Numbered from the stretch's first letter, positions 1 to 8,001 are shown. The stretch is DNA of 64,000 nucleotides from Chelativorans intermedius (GCF_025398255.1 NZ_JAODNW010000008.1:96222-160221); one strand, 5' to 3'. The notes: generated by a model not told the origin, from the letters alone. A program made the numbers and translations.

Positions 1-197
1 CTGGCCCGCAGCCGCACCGGCGTCCGCGCCCCCTCCCGCAGCGCGAAGGGCAGCATGGACAGGCAGGCGATGGCAAAGCGCAGTCCGATGAAGAGGAAAG
101 GGCCGATCGCCTGCATGGCGGTGGACTGGGCAACGAAGCCCATCCCCCACATGGCGCCGGCGGTCAGCAGCAATATGTTGGCTTGAAGACGAGTCAT
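1..197 (-). CDS. EamA/DMT-family transporter, N-terminal fragment
   Basis: The left edge of the window cuts this gene. Only about 65 residues are visible, starting MTRLQANILLLTAGAMWGMG. The first hydrophobic helix carries the small-residue and WG pattern seen at the start of drug/metabolite (EamA) permeases, and a second helix follows (FLFIGLRFAIACLSMLPFAL). Proteins of this family have ten helices in two five-helix repeats and move small metabolites across the inner membrane. The substrate cannot be told from this fragment. It is read leftwards, away from the sugar dehydrogenase gene, which lies on the same strand to its right. Confidence 0.72.
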   Translation of the reverse strand, partial: MTRLQANILLLTAGAMWGMGFVAQSTAMQAIGPFLFIGLRFAIACLSMLPFALREGARTPVRLRA

Positions 198-311
198 GAA
201 CAGAAACCGCAAGGCATGAAAACCGGGCGGTCATAGCAGGGGCGAAGGCGGACGCAAGCCCTTTTCGACGGGCTTCAGGCCATGGTCGATGGTGGCGCCG
301 GCAGCCTGCCG

Positions 312-1436
312 CTAGGGTGCACGCGACAGGCGGATGATCCTTCCGTCGGCCTCGTCGGTGAGCAGCCAGACGGAGCCGTCCGGCGCCACCTCGACGTCGC
401 GCAGGCGGCCGAAGGCACCTTCGAGCAGGCGCTCCTCGCCGACAATCTCGCCCGCATCGTCGCGTTCGAGCCTGGCAAGAAGCTGGAAGGCGAGGGCGGC
501 GACCAGGAAGTCGCCCCTCCACTCGGGGAACATGTCGCCGTCATAGACGGTCATGCCGGAGGGGGCGATGGAGGGATCCCAATAGTGCTTCGGCGGTTCG
601 AAGCCCGGCGCCTCGGCTCCCATCTCGATGCCGCGGCCCGAATAATGGCGGCCATAGGAGACGCGAGGCCAGCCGTAGTTTCGGCCGGGTTCCGGCCGGT
701 TGACCTCGTCGCCCCCGCGCGGGCCGTGCTCGACGGTCCACAGGGCGCCGGTGACGGGATCGAACACGGCCCCTTGCGGATTGCGATGGCCTATGGACCA
801 GATCTCCGGCGCGGCGCCAGGCGTGTCGAGGAAGGGATTGTCGGACGGCACGCTGCCGTCGGGATTGATGCGCAGCACCGAGCCCGCATGGTCGGACACG
901 TCCTGCGCGCGCTCCATCTCCCCGCGGTCGCCGATGGTGAAGAACAGCGTTCCATCGGGGGCGGGCACGATGCGCGAGCCGAAATGGCGGCCTGCGCCGG
1001 TCTTGCGGTTCATGGAGAAGATGGTCTCGACATCGGCCAGCCTTGCCGCGTCGCCCTCCCGTACCAGCCGGGCGCGCGCGATTGCCGTGCCGGCGCCGCC
1101 GGGGCCGGGCTCGGAGAAGGAGAGAAACAGCGTGCGCGAGGTCTCGAAGTCGCCGGCCGGCGCCACGTCCAGAAGCCCGCCCTGGCCAATGGTCGCCACG
1201 CGCGGCACGCCGTTAAGCGGTGGCGAGAGGCGGCCCTGGGAGAAGAGGCGCAGCCGGCCGGCACGCTCCGTCACGACGGCGCTGCCGTCCGGCAGGAAGG
1301 CGATGCCCCAGGGATGCTCCAGCCCATCGGCCAGCGTTTCGGCGCGCAGCGCGACATCTCCCGCCTCGAAGACCTGGGCGCCGGGGGCTGCGGGGAAGGC
1401 GGCCGCGAAAAGCGCCGCCAGCAGAAGTCTCGCCAT
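312..1436 (-). CDS. PQQ-dependent aldose sugar dehydrogenase-like protein, exported
   Basis: A 374-residue protein of the glucose/sorbosone dehydrogenase (YliI/Asd) family. A signal peptide covers about the first 20 residues (MARLLLAALFAAAFPAAPGA), so it should act in the periplasm. The six-bladed propeller motifs are in order: LEHPWGIAFLPDG near the N-terminus, GGLLDVAP, GDRGEMERAQD, RINPDGSVPSDNPF, IWSIGHRNPQG, EHGPRGGDEVN and NYGWP. Known members oxidise aldose sugars with pyrroloquinoline quinone. No pqq genes are in view, so whether the cofactor is made here is unknown. The start gives a clean signal peptide. The gene is divergent from greA and stands alone. Confidence 0.88.
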   Translation of the reverse strand: MARLLLAALFAAAFPAAPGAQVFEAGDVALRAETLADGLEHPWGIAFLPDGSAVVTERAGRLRLFSQGRLSPPLNGVPRVATIGQGGLLDVAPAGDFETSRTLFLSFSEPGPGGAGTAIARARLVREGDAARLADVETIFSMNRKTGAGRHFGSRIVPAPDGTLFFTIGDRGEMERAQDVSDHAGSVLRINPDGSVPSDNPFLDTPGAAPEIWSIGHRNPQGAVFDPVTGALWTVEHGPRGGDEVNRPEPGRNYGWPRVSYGRHYSGRGIEMGAEAPGFEPPKHYWDPSIAPSGMTVYDGDMFPEWRGDFLVAALAFQLLARLERDDAGEIVGEERLLEGAFGRLRDVEVAPDGSVWLLTDEADGRIIRLSRAP

Positions 1437-1596
1437 GACATTCCCTCCCTGCTCGATCCTCGAAGCTTTTCACATAGGGTGGGGCGGCCGCCAGGCCAAG
1501 CGTTGCGGGCGCGCGCGGCGCCCCGGGCCCTTTGCCGGCAACCATCGAATTTCCCCGCTGCGCACAAGATTCCGCGTGAAAATGCCACAAAGATTG

Positions 1597-1602
1597 CTAT
1601 AT
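1597..1602 (+). promoter_or_regulatory. Possible -10 element of the greA promoter
   Basis: CTATAT matches the rhizobial sigma-70 -10 consensus and lies just upstream of the leader terminator and greA. No good -35 hexamer is found 17 bases further upstream, so this is tentative. The rest of 1437-1596, between the sugar dehydrogenase and this element, shows nothing I recognise. Confidence 0.35.
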
Positions 1603-1619
1603 TTGCCGAGAGTCGAACG

Positions 1620-1661
1620 AAACGGTTCCGTTGGCCAAGGCTGCCGGACCGTTTTCTTTTT
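1620..1661 (+). terminator. Intrinsic terminator in the greA leader (possible attenuator)
   Basis: AACGG (1621-1625) pairs with CCGTT (1649-1653). TCCG (1627-1630) pairs with CGGA (1645-1648) across a single bulged T, and A1620 can add a pair with T1654. A T-rich tract, TTTTCTTTTT, follows at 1652-1661. No plus-strand gene lies upstream, because the sugar dehydrogenase runs the other way. The terminator can therefore only act on a transcript heading into greA, whose ATG is 64 bases downstream. Confidence 0.7.
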
Positions 1662-1724
1662 GTGTCCACAGGTGCTGGGCCGAGGCCCGCAAGCGGCCTT
1701 AGACGTCAGAGAAGGTGAAACGAC

Positions 1725-2198
1725 ATGAACAAGGTCCCGATGACCCTGGCCGGGTACGATTCGCTGAAGGAAGAGCTGCGCTGGCGCCAGCAGGAGGAGC
1801 GGCCGCGCATCATCGAGGCGATCTCCGAGGCCCGCGCTCATGGCGACCTTTCCGAGAATGCCGAGTACCACGCCGCCAAGGAGGCACAGAGCCTCAACGA
1901 GGGGCGCATCAGCGAGCTTGAGGACCTGATCGCCCGTGCCGAGGTGATCGACGTCAGGAAGCTGTCCGGCGACACGGTGAAGTTCGGCGCCACCGTCGTT
2001 CTCGTGGACGAGGACACGGAAGAGGAAAAGACCTACCAGATCGTCGGCGACCAGGAGGCGGACGTGAAGTCGGGCCGCATCTCCATCTCCTCGCCCATCG
2101 CCCGGGCGCTGATCGGCAAGACCGTGGGCGACACGGTGGAGGTCAACGCGCCGGGCGGGGCGCGTGGCTACGAGGTGCTCCGCGTCCAGTACGGCTGA
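1725..2198 (+). CDS. greA: Transcription elongation factor GreA
   Basis: A 157-residue GreA of normal length. It rescues backtracked RNA polymerase by stimulating cleavage of the 3' end of the nascent RNA. The N-terminal coiled coil (residues 1-75) carries the signature [20 protein letters not shown], with the acidic tip residues (D and E of GDLSENAEY) that reach the polymerase active site. The C-terminal FKBP-like domain includes [14 protein letters not shown] and [18 protein letters not shown]. The SD-like GAAGGTG ends eight bases before the ATG. The stop is two bases from the first possible lpsB start, and greA next to lpsB is the order known from Sinorhizobium meliloti. A leader terminator upstream suggests attenuation. 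Confidence 0.96.
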   Translation: MNKVPMTLAGYDSLKEELRWRQQEERPRIIEAISEARAHGDLSENAEYHAAKEAQSLNEGRISELEDLIARAEVIDVRKLSGDTVKFGATVVLVDEDTEEEKTYQIVGDQEADVKSGRISISSPIARALIGKTVGDTVEVNAPGGARGYEVLRVQYG

Positions 2199-2250
2199 GA
2201 TGGCGGGCGGGACGGCGGGGCGCCGGGCCGGCCCTGCCGGTGCGCCCGAT

Positions 2251-3294
2251 ATGCGCCGGGTGGAGGTGGTGGCTCCCAACTTCAAGCGCCGCCTCTCCGG
2301 TGTCACGAGCACCATTGTTCAGCTCATCCCCGAGCAGGCGAAGACGATCGGCATCGCCGCGCTGGGCCCCGGCCTGCCGGCGGACATGCCGCGCATGCGG
2401 CTTTGGCAGGTGCCGGCGCTGTGGCGGCGGCCGGCCGGCCGGCCCTTCCGCATCTGGCACGCGCGGCGCAACACGGAAATGCTGGCGGGCCTCGTGCTGC
2501 GCGACGTTCTGCGCGCGCCGCTCAAGCTGGTCTTCACCTCCGCCGCCCAGCGCCGCCACACGCGCTATACGAAATGGCTGATCCGCCGCATGGACGCGGT
2601 GGTGGCCACCAGCGCGCGCTCCGGCGCCTTTCTGGACGTGCCGCACCGGGTCGTCATGCACGGCATCGACACCGAGCGCTTCCACCCGCCGCGCGATGCG
2701 CATGACGGGTGGGCGGCCTGTGGCCTTCCCGGGCGCTACGGCATCGGCTGCTTCGGCCGCATCCGCCATCAGAAGGGCACCGACCTCTTCGTGGAAGCCA
2801 TGATCGCGCTTCTGCCGCGCCATCCCGACTGGACGGCGCTGGTGTTCGGGCGGGTGACGGGCGAACACAGGGCGTTCGCCCAGGGGCTTTTGCAGCGCGT
2901 GCACGCGGCAGGGCTCGGCGAGCGCATCCGCTTCCTGGGCGAGGTGCCGGATGTCGTGCCGTGGTATCGCCGCCTTTCGCTGTGCGTGGCGCCCTCGCGC
3001 AACGAGGGCTTCGGTCTCACCCCGCTCGAAGCGATGGCCTCCGCCACCGCCGTGGTGGCCAGCGATGCCGGCGCCTATGCGGAGATGGTGGTGCCGGGGC
3101 GCACGGGCGCCGTGGTGCCGGCCGGCGATGTGGCCGCGCTTGCCGCGGCCATCGAGCCCTATCTGGCCGATCCGGCACTGGCGGCCCGCCACGGCGAGGC
3201 CGCACGCGCCCACGTGGCCGCTCGTTTCGCCCTTGCCGGCGAGGCGGAGGGGCTGCTGCAGGTCTATGAAGCGCTGTGGGCGGGCGGGCCATGA
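2251..3294 (+). CDS. lpsB: LPS core glycosyltransferase, LpsB-type mannosyltransferase (GT4)
   Basis: A 347-residue GT4 glycosyltransferase with the GT-B fold. By family it adds a mannose to the LPS inner core on the cytoplasmic face of the inner membrane. Diagnostic stretches are VVAPNFKRRLSGVTST at the N-terminus, RIWHARRNTEM, VMHGIDTERFHPP at the domain linker, GCFGRIRHQKGTDLF, and the EX7E donor site in APSRNEGFGLTPLEAMASA. These match what I remember of S. meliloti LpsB and R. leguminosarum LpcC. I chose ATG 2251 because family members start shortly before the VVAPNF segment. ATG 2200, directly after the greA stop, is an in-frame alternative. The stop overlaps the next ATG by four bases. 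Confidence 0.88.
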   Translation: MRRVEVVAPNFKRRLSGVTSTIVQLIPEQAKTIGIAALGPGLPADMPRMRLWQVPALWRRPAGRPFRIWHARRNTEMLAGLVLRDVLRAPLKLVFTSAAQRRHTRYTKWLIRRMDAVVATSARSGAFLDVPHRVVMHGIDTERFHPPRDAHDGWAACGLPGRYGIGCFGRIRHQKGTDLFVEAMIALLPRHPDWTALVFGRVTGEHRAFAQGLLQRVHAAGLGERIRFLGEVPDVVPWYRRLSLCVAPSRNEGFGLTPLEAMASATAVVASDAGAYAEMVVPGRTGAVVPAGDVAALAAAIEPYLADPALAARHGEAARAHVAARFALAGEAEGLLQVYEALWAGGP

Positions 3295-4049
3295 AGGCGG
3301 AAGCGTTCATCATCCATCTGGCGCGGGCGCGCGGGCGCGCGCCGCAGGTGGAGCGGCTTCGCCGGAGCCTGCCCATGCCGGTGACGGTGATCGACGCAGT
3401 GGACGGCGCGGCGCTCGGGGCCAACGAGATCGCCGCCGTCTACCGCCCCCGCCTTCACCGCCCCCGCTATCCTTTCCGCCTACGCGACTCCGAAGTCGCC
3501 TGCTTCCTGTCGCACCGCGCCGCCTGGCAGGCGATCCTGGCACGCGGGCTCGATGCCGGACTGGTGGTGGAAGACGATGTGGAGCTCGACAACGGCCGCT
3601 TCCCCGCGGCGCTGGGACTGGCGCTGGCGCATATGCGCGGGGCGGACGTGGTGCGTTTTCCCAAGAAGGCGCGCGGCGAGAAGGGGCCGGCGGTGGCGGC
3701 GGGCGAGGGCGCGCGCCTGCTTGCCCCGCGCCATGTGATGCTCGGCATGCAGGCCCAGCTCGTGGGGCGCGAGGCGGCCCGCAGGCTGCTCGCCTTTACC
3801 GAGACCTTCGACCGGCCCGTGGACACGCTCCTGCAGATGCAATGGCTGCACGGCGTGCGCATGCTGAGCGTCATGCCGGTGGCCATCCGCGAGGTGGCCG
3901 GCACGCTGGGCGGCTCCACCGTGCAGCAAAAGGCCAAACCGCTTTCCGAAATTCTGTCACGCGAGCTGCAGCGCACGCGCTACCGGTTTGCCGTCAGGCT
4001 GTTCGATGGTCTAAAGAGCCGGTCGGGGGGCGGCCGACCGGAGAGTTGA
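3291..4049 (+). CDS. Glycosyltransferase family 25 (LPS biosynthesis)
   Basis: A 252-residue GT25-type transferase, starting AEAFIIHLARARGRAPQVERL after the initiator. Family landmarks are the early IIHLxRxxxR strand, RLRDSEVACFLSHRAAWQAIL, and the acidic VVEDDVEL (about residues 90-97), which supplies the metal-binding DxD-like residues. A later LGMQAQLVGREAARRLL segment also fits. Bacterial members add galactose or glucose to the LPS core. The ATG overlaps the lpsB stop (ATGA), so the two genes are almost certainly co-translated in one operon. The exact sugar and linkage cannot be read from the sequence. Confidence 0.83.
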   Translation: MKAEAFIIHLARARGRAPQVERLRRSLPMPVTVIDAVDGAALGANEIAAVYRPRLHRPRYPFRLRDSEVACFLSHRAAWQAILARGLDAGLVVEDDVELDNGRFPAALGLALAHMRGADVVRFPKKARGEKGPAVAAGEGARLLAPRHVMLGMQAQLVGREAARRLLAFTETFDRPVDTLLQMQWLHGVRMLSVMPVAIREVAGTLGGSTVQQKAKPLSEILSRELQRTRYRFAVRLFDGLKSRSGGGRPES

Positions 4050-4052
4050 TTC

Positions 4053-4718
4053 ATGGCAAAGCGCAAGAAGACGCTGTTCATCGTCGGCAACGGCCCGCTG
4101 TTGTTCGACATGTCCGAGCATGTCGATTCCTGCGACCACGTGGTGCGTTTCAACGAGCCGAAAACCTCTTTCGGCATGAGCGGCACCAAGACGGACTGGC
4201 TTTTCGTGTGCAACACGGGCAAGCCGATGCGCCGGCGTCTGAAAAATCCCGATTACCCGAAATCGCCCATCGTGCAGTCGGCGGAGCTGGTTTTTCTTGT
4301 CATCCACCCGATTGCCGTGGAAAAGTATACCTTGAAACCCAACTTTATTTCCCGGCTCCGGGGGCGGCGGGCCGAATGGACCTGGGCATCGCTCATGATG
4401 TACGGCAAGGCCGGCAAGACCGTGGCTGTTCTTCCACCCTCCTTCTACGAGGAGAGCTGTCGGGATCTCGGTATCGACCCTGTCGAATCGCTCAAGCACC
4501 GCATCTTTCCGAGCACCGGCTATCTCGGCATCCGCTATGCGCTCGAGAAACTGCCGGCGGAGGAGTGGAGGGTTGAGATTGCAGGCTTCAGCTGGCAGGG
4601 CTGGAAAAAGCATGCCTGGAACTATGAGCGCGACTGGATCGAACGCAAGGCCGCGGAGCGCGAGATTCGACTTTGGCCCTCGAAGGACGACGAGCGCATA
4701 AGCAAGAAGAAGGACTGA
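4053..4718 (+). CDS. GT29 (sialyltransferase)-like surface-glycan protein
   Basis: A 221-residue protein starting three bases after the GT25 stop. The N-terminal LFIVGNGPLLFDMSEHVDSC followed by DHVVRFNEP resembles the large sialyl motif region of GT29-like bacterial proteins (GNGP, then VVRFN). Later landmarks are AVLPPSFYEESC, IFPSTGYLGIRYAL and EIAGFSWQGWKKHAWNYERDW, where conserved His and Trp residues end the domain. I have seen similar rhizobial proteins labelled urease operon accessory protein, but nothing here concerns urease. Its position between LPS transferases suggests a glycan role. A truncated homologue lies 730 bases downstream. The function is inferred and the acceptor and donor are unknown. 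Confidence 0.65.
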   Translation: MAKRKKTLFIVGNGPLLFDMSEHVDSCDHVVRFNEPKTSFGMSGTKTDWLFVCNTGKPMRRRLKNPDYPKSPIVQSAELVFLVIHPIAVEKYTLKPNFISRLRGRRAEWTWASLMMYGKAGKTVAVLPPSFYEESCRDLGIDPVESLKHRIFPSTGYLGIRYALEKLPAEEWRVEIAGFSWQGWKKHAWNYERDWIERKAAEREIRLWPSKDDERISKKKD

Positions 4719-4720
4719 AC

Positions 4721-5422
4721 ATGGACGACAGACTCGATATCTATATCGGCTGGGACTCCCGCGAGCCGATTGCCTATGACGTTGCCAGGAAGACGCTTCT
4801 GGAGCGGGCCAGCATTCGGGTTGACGTGCACCCGATCAAGCTGGCCGACCTGGTGGACAAGGGAGTCTATACGCGCGAGATCGACCCGCTGGCCTCGACG
4901 GAGTTCACTTATTCGCGCTTCTTCACGCCCTGGCTTGCCGGCTACAAGGGCTGGGCGCTGTTTTGCGACTGTGACTTTCTGTTCCTCGACGATGTGGCGA
5001 AGCTGCTCCAGTACCGTGATCCCGAGAAGGCGGTGCTGTGCGTAAAACATGACTACACGCCCAAGGCGACGGTGAAGATGGACGGCAAGGTGCAGACCGT
5101 CTATCCGCGCAAGAACTGGTCGTCCTTCATGCTTTTCAACTGCGAGCACCCTTCCGCCAGGACGCTGACGCCGGAGGTGATCAACCGCGAGACGGGCGCT
5201 TATCTGCACCGCATGCAATGGGCGAAGGACGAGGAAATCGGCGGTCTTCCAGAAACCTGGAACTGGCTGGAGGGCTGGAGCGAGAAACCCGCCAGTGGCA
5301 CGCCCAGCGCCATCCATTTCACCAATGGCGGACCATGGTTCAAGGACTGGCAGGACGTGGACTATGGCGACCTGTGGCGCGCTGAAGCGGACAAGGTCGA
5401 TCCAGACTGGAAGCCGATCTGA
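4721..5422 (+). CDS. Nucleotide-sugar transferase, GT8/GT-A-like
   Basis: A 233-residue protein. IYIGWDSREPIAYDVARKTL near the N-terminus and WALFCDCDFLFLDDV (about residues 80-94) look like a GT-A fold with a DxD metal site (DCD). SSFMLFNCEHPSA, LPETWNWLEGW and AIHFTNGGPWFKDW near the C-terminus are typical of cytoplasmic nucleotide-diphospho-sugar transferases of the GT8-like type. The ATG comes two bases after the preceding stop. An upstream in-frame GTG (4673) inside the previous gene is less likely. It probably adds a sugar to the LPS core or a surface glycan, with the sugar unknown. It sits between an intact and a broken GT29-like gene. Confidence 0.68.
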   Translation: MDDRLDIYIGWDSREPIAYDVARKTLLERASIRVDVHPIKLADLVDKGVYTREIDPLASTEFTYSRFFTPWLAGYKGWALFCDCDFLFLDDVAKLLQYRDPEKAVLCVKHDYTPKATVKMDGKVQTVYPRKNWSSFMLFNCEHPSARTLTPEVINRETGAYLHRMQWAKDEEIGGLPETWNWLEGWSEKPASGTPSAIHFTNGGPWFKDWQDVDYGDLWRAEADKVDPDWKPI

Positions 5423-5449
5423 GGGGCGGCGGGCGCCGCCTGCCGCCGC

Positions 5450-5842
5450 GTGATCCTGCCCTACCATCCGTCGGTCATCACGCGTTATCATCCGAAGCCC
5501 GATCCGCTCTCGCGGCTCAAGGGCCGGCGCGCGGACTGGACCGGCAGGGCCGTGGAGGTCTTCGGCAGGGCGGGAAAGGAGGTGGCAATCCTGCCGCCGC
5601 GCTTCTACGAAGAATGCTGCGAGGAATTGGGGATCGGGGCGGAAGAAAGACGGCGGACCTTTCCCAGCACTGGATTCCTGGCGATCGCCTATGCTATGGA
5701 TAAATTTCGGCGGACGGAATGGGCGATCAGCCTGTTCGGATTTGGTTGGCGGGGCTGGAAGCGGACCGACTGGGAAATGGAGCGGAAGTGGGTGGAGCGG
5801 AGGATCGGCCGTTCAGATGCAGCTTCTAATCTAAGTTCCTAA
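5450..5842 (+). pseudogene. Truncated second copy of the GT29-like gene
   Basis: The reading frame matches only the C-terminal half of the GT29-like protein at 4053-4718. Shared stretches are HP near the start, SRLKGRRADWT (SRLRGRRAEWT in the intact copy), AILPPRFYEECCEELGI (AVLPPSFYEESCRDLGI), TFPSTGFLAIAYAM (IFPSTGYLGIRYAL) and GFGWRGWKRTDWEMERKWVERR. The GNGP and VVRFN half is absent. The frame is open from 5423, right after the preceding stop, and offers only a GTG at 5450 with no good SD. It is best read as a remnant of a duplicated gene that lost its 5' half. Translation of a 130-residue stump is possible but unlikely to give an active enzyme. Confidence 0.75.
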
Positions 5843-5869
5843 ACAGATCGAGCAACCAGAATCGATGAG

Positions 5870-6718
5870 ATGCGCGTTTGCTTTCATACCTTTCCAAGAG
5901 GCTGGCCTTACTATCCTCTTTCGTGGTTCAGCTATCGACGCAACAAGTTCAAGATCGATCTGAGCTACGCCCTCATGGAAGGTATGCGCAGGCATGGCGA
6001 GAAGCCATTCATCGGTAAAAAATGGAAGCCTTCCAACGCCGATCTTTCCGTCATATGGTCCTGGAAACGCCCGGCCGTCATCGATGCCATGCTTTCATCC
6101 GGACGCCATGTGCTGGTGATGGAGCGTGGTTTTATCCAACCGCGCTTCGAATGGTGCAGCCTCGCCTTCGACGGCATGAACGGGCGCGGCAAGTTCGCGC
6201 CTGCGGGCGATAGGGGAGAGCGCTGGGAACGGCTCTTTGCCCACCATCTCAAGCCGTGGAGGACCGAACCCGGCGACTACGCGCTCTTGATCGGTCAGGT
6301 GCCGAACGACTCCGCGCTGCACGGCGCCGATATCGTGAAATGGGCGAGCGAGCAGGCGGCAAGGCTCAAGGCGCTCGGGGTTCCCGTGGTGTATAGGCCA
6401 CACCCGTTGCATCCGACGCCATGCCCAGACGGGGCAATACTGTCAACCGGAACTCTGGAAGAAGACTTCGCGCGAGCGGATCGCGTCGTCACCTTCAACT
6501 CGACGACCGCCGTAGAGGCCGTACTGGCTGGCATTCCGACAGTCATCAGCGACATCGGCTCAGTCGCCTATCCCATGGCGTCGCATGATGTAAGGGAGCC
6601 CTTGGTGCGGCCCGACCGCACTGGCTGGTGCCACGATCTCGCTTGGCGGCAATGGTCGATCGAGGAGTTGGCCAGCGGTGAGGCTTGGGCGCACATCAGG
6701 CAGGTGTTGGAGCAATGA
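5870..6718 (+). CDS. Capsule/LPS polysaccharide protein, KpsS-like glycosyltransferase fold
   Basis: A 282-residue protein starting MRVCFHTFPRGWPYYPL. The C-terminal half carries a VVYRPHPLHPTP motif, then ADRVVTFNSTTAVEAVLAGIPTVI, which resembles the RPHP and NSTTAxEAxxxG patterns of KpsC/KpsS-type and related GT-B transferases. The central LVMERGFIQPRFEW is also reminiscent of that group. It is probably a cytoplasmic transferase for a surface polysaccharide, possibly Kdo-type. Base composition is less GC-rich than lpsB, a step towards the AT-rich gene that follows. The stop overlaps the next ATG (ATGA), so it is co-translated with the sulfotransferase. The donor and the precise family are uncertain. 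Confidence 0.6.
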   Translation: MRVCFHTFPRGWPYYPLSWFSYRRNKFKIDLSYALMEGMRRHGEKPFIGKKWKPSNADLSVIWSWKRPAVIDAMLSSGRHVLVMERGFIQPRFEWCSLAFDGMNGRGKFAPAGDRGERWERLFAHHLKPWRTEPGDYALLIGQVPNDSALHGADIVKWASEQAARLKALGVPVVYRPHPLHPTPCPDGAILSTGTLEEDFARADRVVTFNSTTAVEAVLAGIPTVISDIGSVAYPMASHDVREPLVRPDRTGWCHDLAWRQWSIEELASGEAWAHIRQVLEQ

Positions 6719-7455
6719 TGAATTCATACACTCTGCCGACACCGAAGCAGGTGAGGCGTATCGCCCGCGAGCATTTACAGCAATTCACTCCTGCTCGCAG
6801 AGATTACACTGATCCTTGGTGCCTAGTGTTTCCAGAATCAAAGATTGTTTATCTTCCGATTCCTAAGGCGGCTAATTCATCAATCAGAGCGGAGCTTCTT
6901 CGTATTATTAATATTAATCCAGAAGAAATTGAAAAAGTAGATGAATTTTCTGGTTTTGATAAAAGGAAGTTCAGTAATCTTTCTAAGATTATTGACAAGG
7001 AATGGTTTGTTTTTTCTGTAATTAGGAATCCTTTTTCTAGATTAGCTTCAGCTTATCTGGATAAATTGAAGACGCGATCGGACCCATTCCCTGCCTTGCG
7101 ACGAATGGGGCTGCGCCGTGATGATAGCTTTCTACGATTTCTTCGAGTGATACGTCTTTGGCCGCAGGAGACTCTCAATGATCATTTTATGCCGCAATCT
7201 CTTTTACTCAAGGATGCTCTGAAAAATCCACATATTAAAATATACAAAATGGAGAATCTTAGATCTATTTGGGGCGAGGTGCAATGGGAAGTGGCCCAAC
7301 GTACCGGCATAAATCTGCAAGAGTTAGGCCATAGAAATAGATCAAAGTCTGAATTAAAGTGGAAAGACTTGTACAGCGAAAAGTCATATCACCTTGTGAG
7401 GCGAATCTATAAGGATGACTTTGAGATGTTTGGTTACGATAAGAATATAGACTAG
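6715..7455 (+). CDS. Sulfotransferase family protein, AT-rich and probably acquired
   Basis: A 246-residue protein with the two PAPS-binding signatures of carbohydrate sulfotransferases: YLPIPKAANSSIRAELLR (5'-phosphosulfate loop, about residues 45-62) and FSVIRNPFSRLASAYLDK (3'-phosphate motif, about residues 98-115). It would transfer sulfate from PAPS to a sugar, here plausibly an LPS-core or capsule residue. The coding sequence is strikingly AT-rich. Hand counts give 14, 17 and 22 G/C per 60 bases for 6901-7080, where neighbours have about 40. It also uses codons such as att, aat and aga freely, which are rare around it. This points to horizontal transfer. The ATG overlaps the previous stop. 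No PAPS synthesis genes are in view. Confidence 0.78.
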   Translation: MMNSYTLPTPKQVRRIAREHLQQFTPARRDYTDPWCLVFPESKIVYLPIPKAANSSIRAELLRIININPEEIEKVDEFSGFDKRKFSNLSKIIDKEWFVFSVIRNPFSRLASAYLDKLKTRSDPFPALRRMGLRRDDSFLRFLRVIRLWPQETLNDHFMPQSLLLKDALKNPHIKIYKMENLRSIWGEVQWEVAQRTGINLQELGHRNRSKSELKWKDLYSEKSYHLVRRIYKDDFEMFGYDKNID

Positions 7456-7527
7456 TTTCTAAACTTCGCAATTGGAGGAGGGGGATGTATCAAGCAAGAT
7501 CGAGAAATCTCAGCCTTCAAAGCGACC

Positions 7528-8001
7528 CTACTCGATCGCCACCAACCCCTCGTCCTTGACCTGGCGGATGGTGAGCGCGGTGCGCACCGTATCGACGTTG
7601 GGGGCCGAGGTCACTTCCTCGATGACGAAGCTCTGGAAGGTGGCGAGGTCGGTGGCCACGCAGTGGAGCAGGAAGTCGGAATCGCCGGAGACCATCCAGG
7701 CGCGGCGCACGATGGGCCAGTTGCGCGCCCGTTCGGCAAAGATCTTCAGCTCCACCTCCGACTGGTGGTGCAGCCCGATAAGGCAGAAGGCCACCACATC
7801 ATAGCCCAGCGCCGGGCTGTTGAGCAGCGCGCGATAGCCCTTGATGATGCCGTTCTCTTCCAGCCGTTTCACACGGCGCAGGCAGGGCGGGGCGGAGATG
7901 CCGACCCGCCGCGACAGTTCGACATTCGTGATCCGGCCGTCGTCCTGCAGCTCGCGCAGGATCTTCCAGTCGATGGCGTCGAGATCGGCCTTCAACGGCA
8001 T
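7528..8001 (-). CDS. lrp: Lrp/AsnC-family transcriptional regulator
   Basis: A 157-residue regulator. The N-terminal winged helix (IDWKILRELQDDGRITNVELSRRVGISAPPCLRRVKRLEENG) has the classic AsnC pattern with PPCLRR in the recognition helix. The C-terminal RAM domain contains VSGDSDFLLHCVATDL, the effector-binding G-D-xD turn. Proteins of this family bind DNA as octamers or hexadecamers and respond to amino acids. ATG 8001 gives the usual Lrp start (MPLKADLDAIDW). It converges on the sulfotransferase gene, is divergent from trxB, and occupies the place of the lrp gene in the S. meliloti lps locus, so control of the neighbouring glycan genes is a reasonable guess. Confidence 0.92.
   Translation of the reverse strand: MPLKADLDAIDWKILRELQDDGRITNVELSRRVGISAPPCLRRVKRLEENGIIKGYRALLNSPALGYDVVAFCLIGLHHQSEVELKIFAERARNWPIVRRAWMVSGDSDFLLHCVATDLATFQSFVIEEVTSAPNVDTVRTALTIRQVKDEGLVAIE

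Noticed and set aside
4053..4718. A urease accessory role for the GT29-like protein
   Set aside because: That label is seen on similar rhizobial proteins, but no urease genes are nearby and the motif pattern fits a glycosyltransferase.
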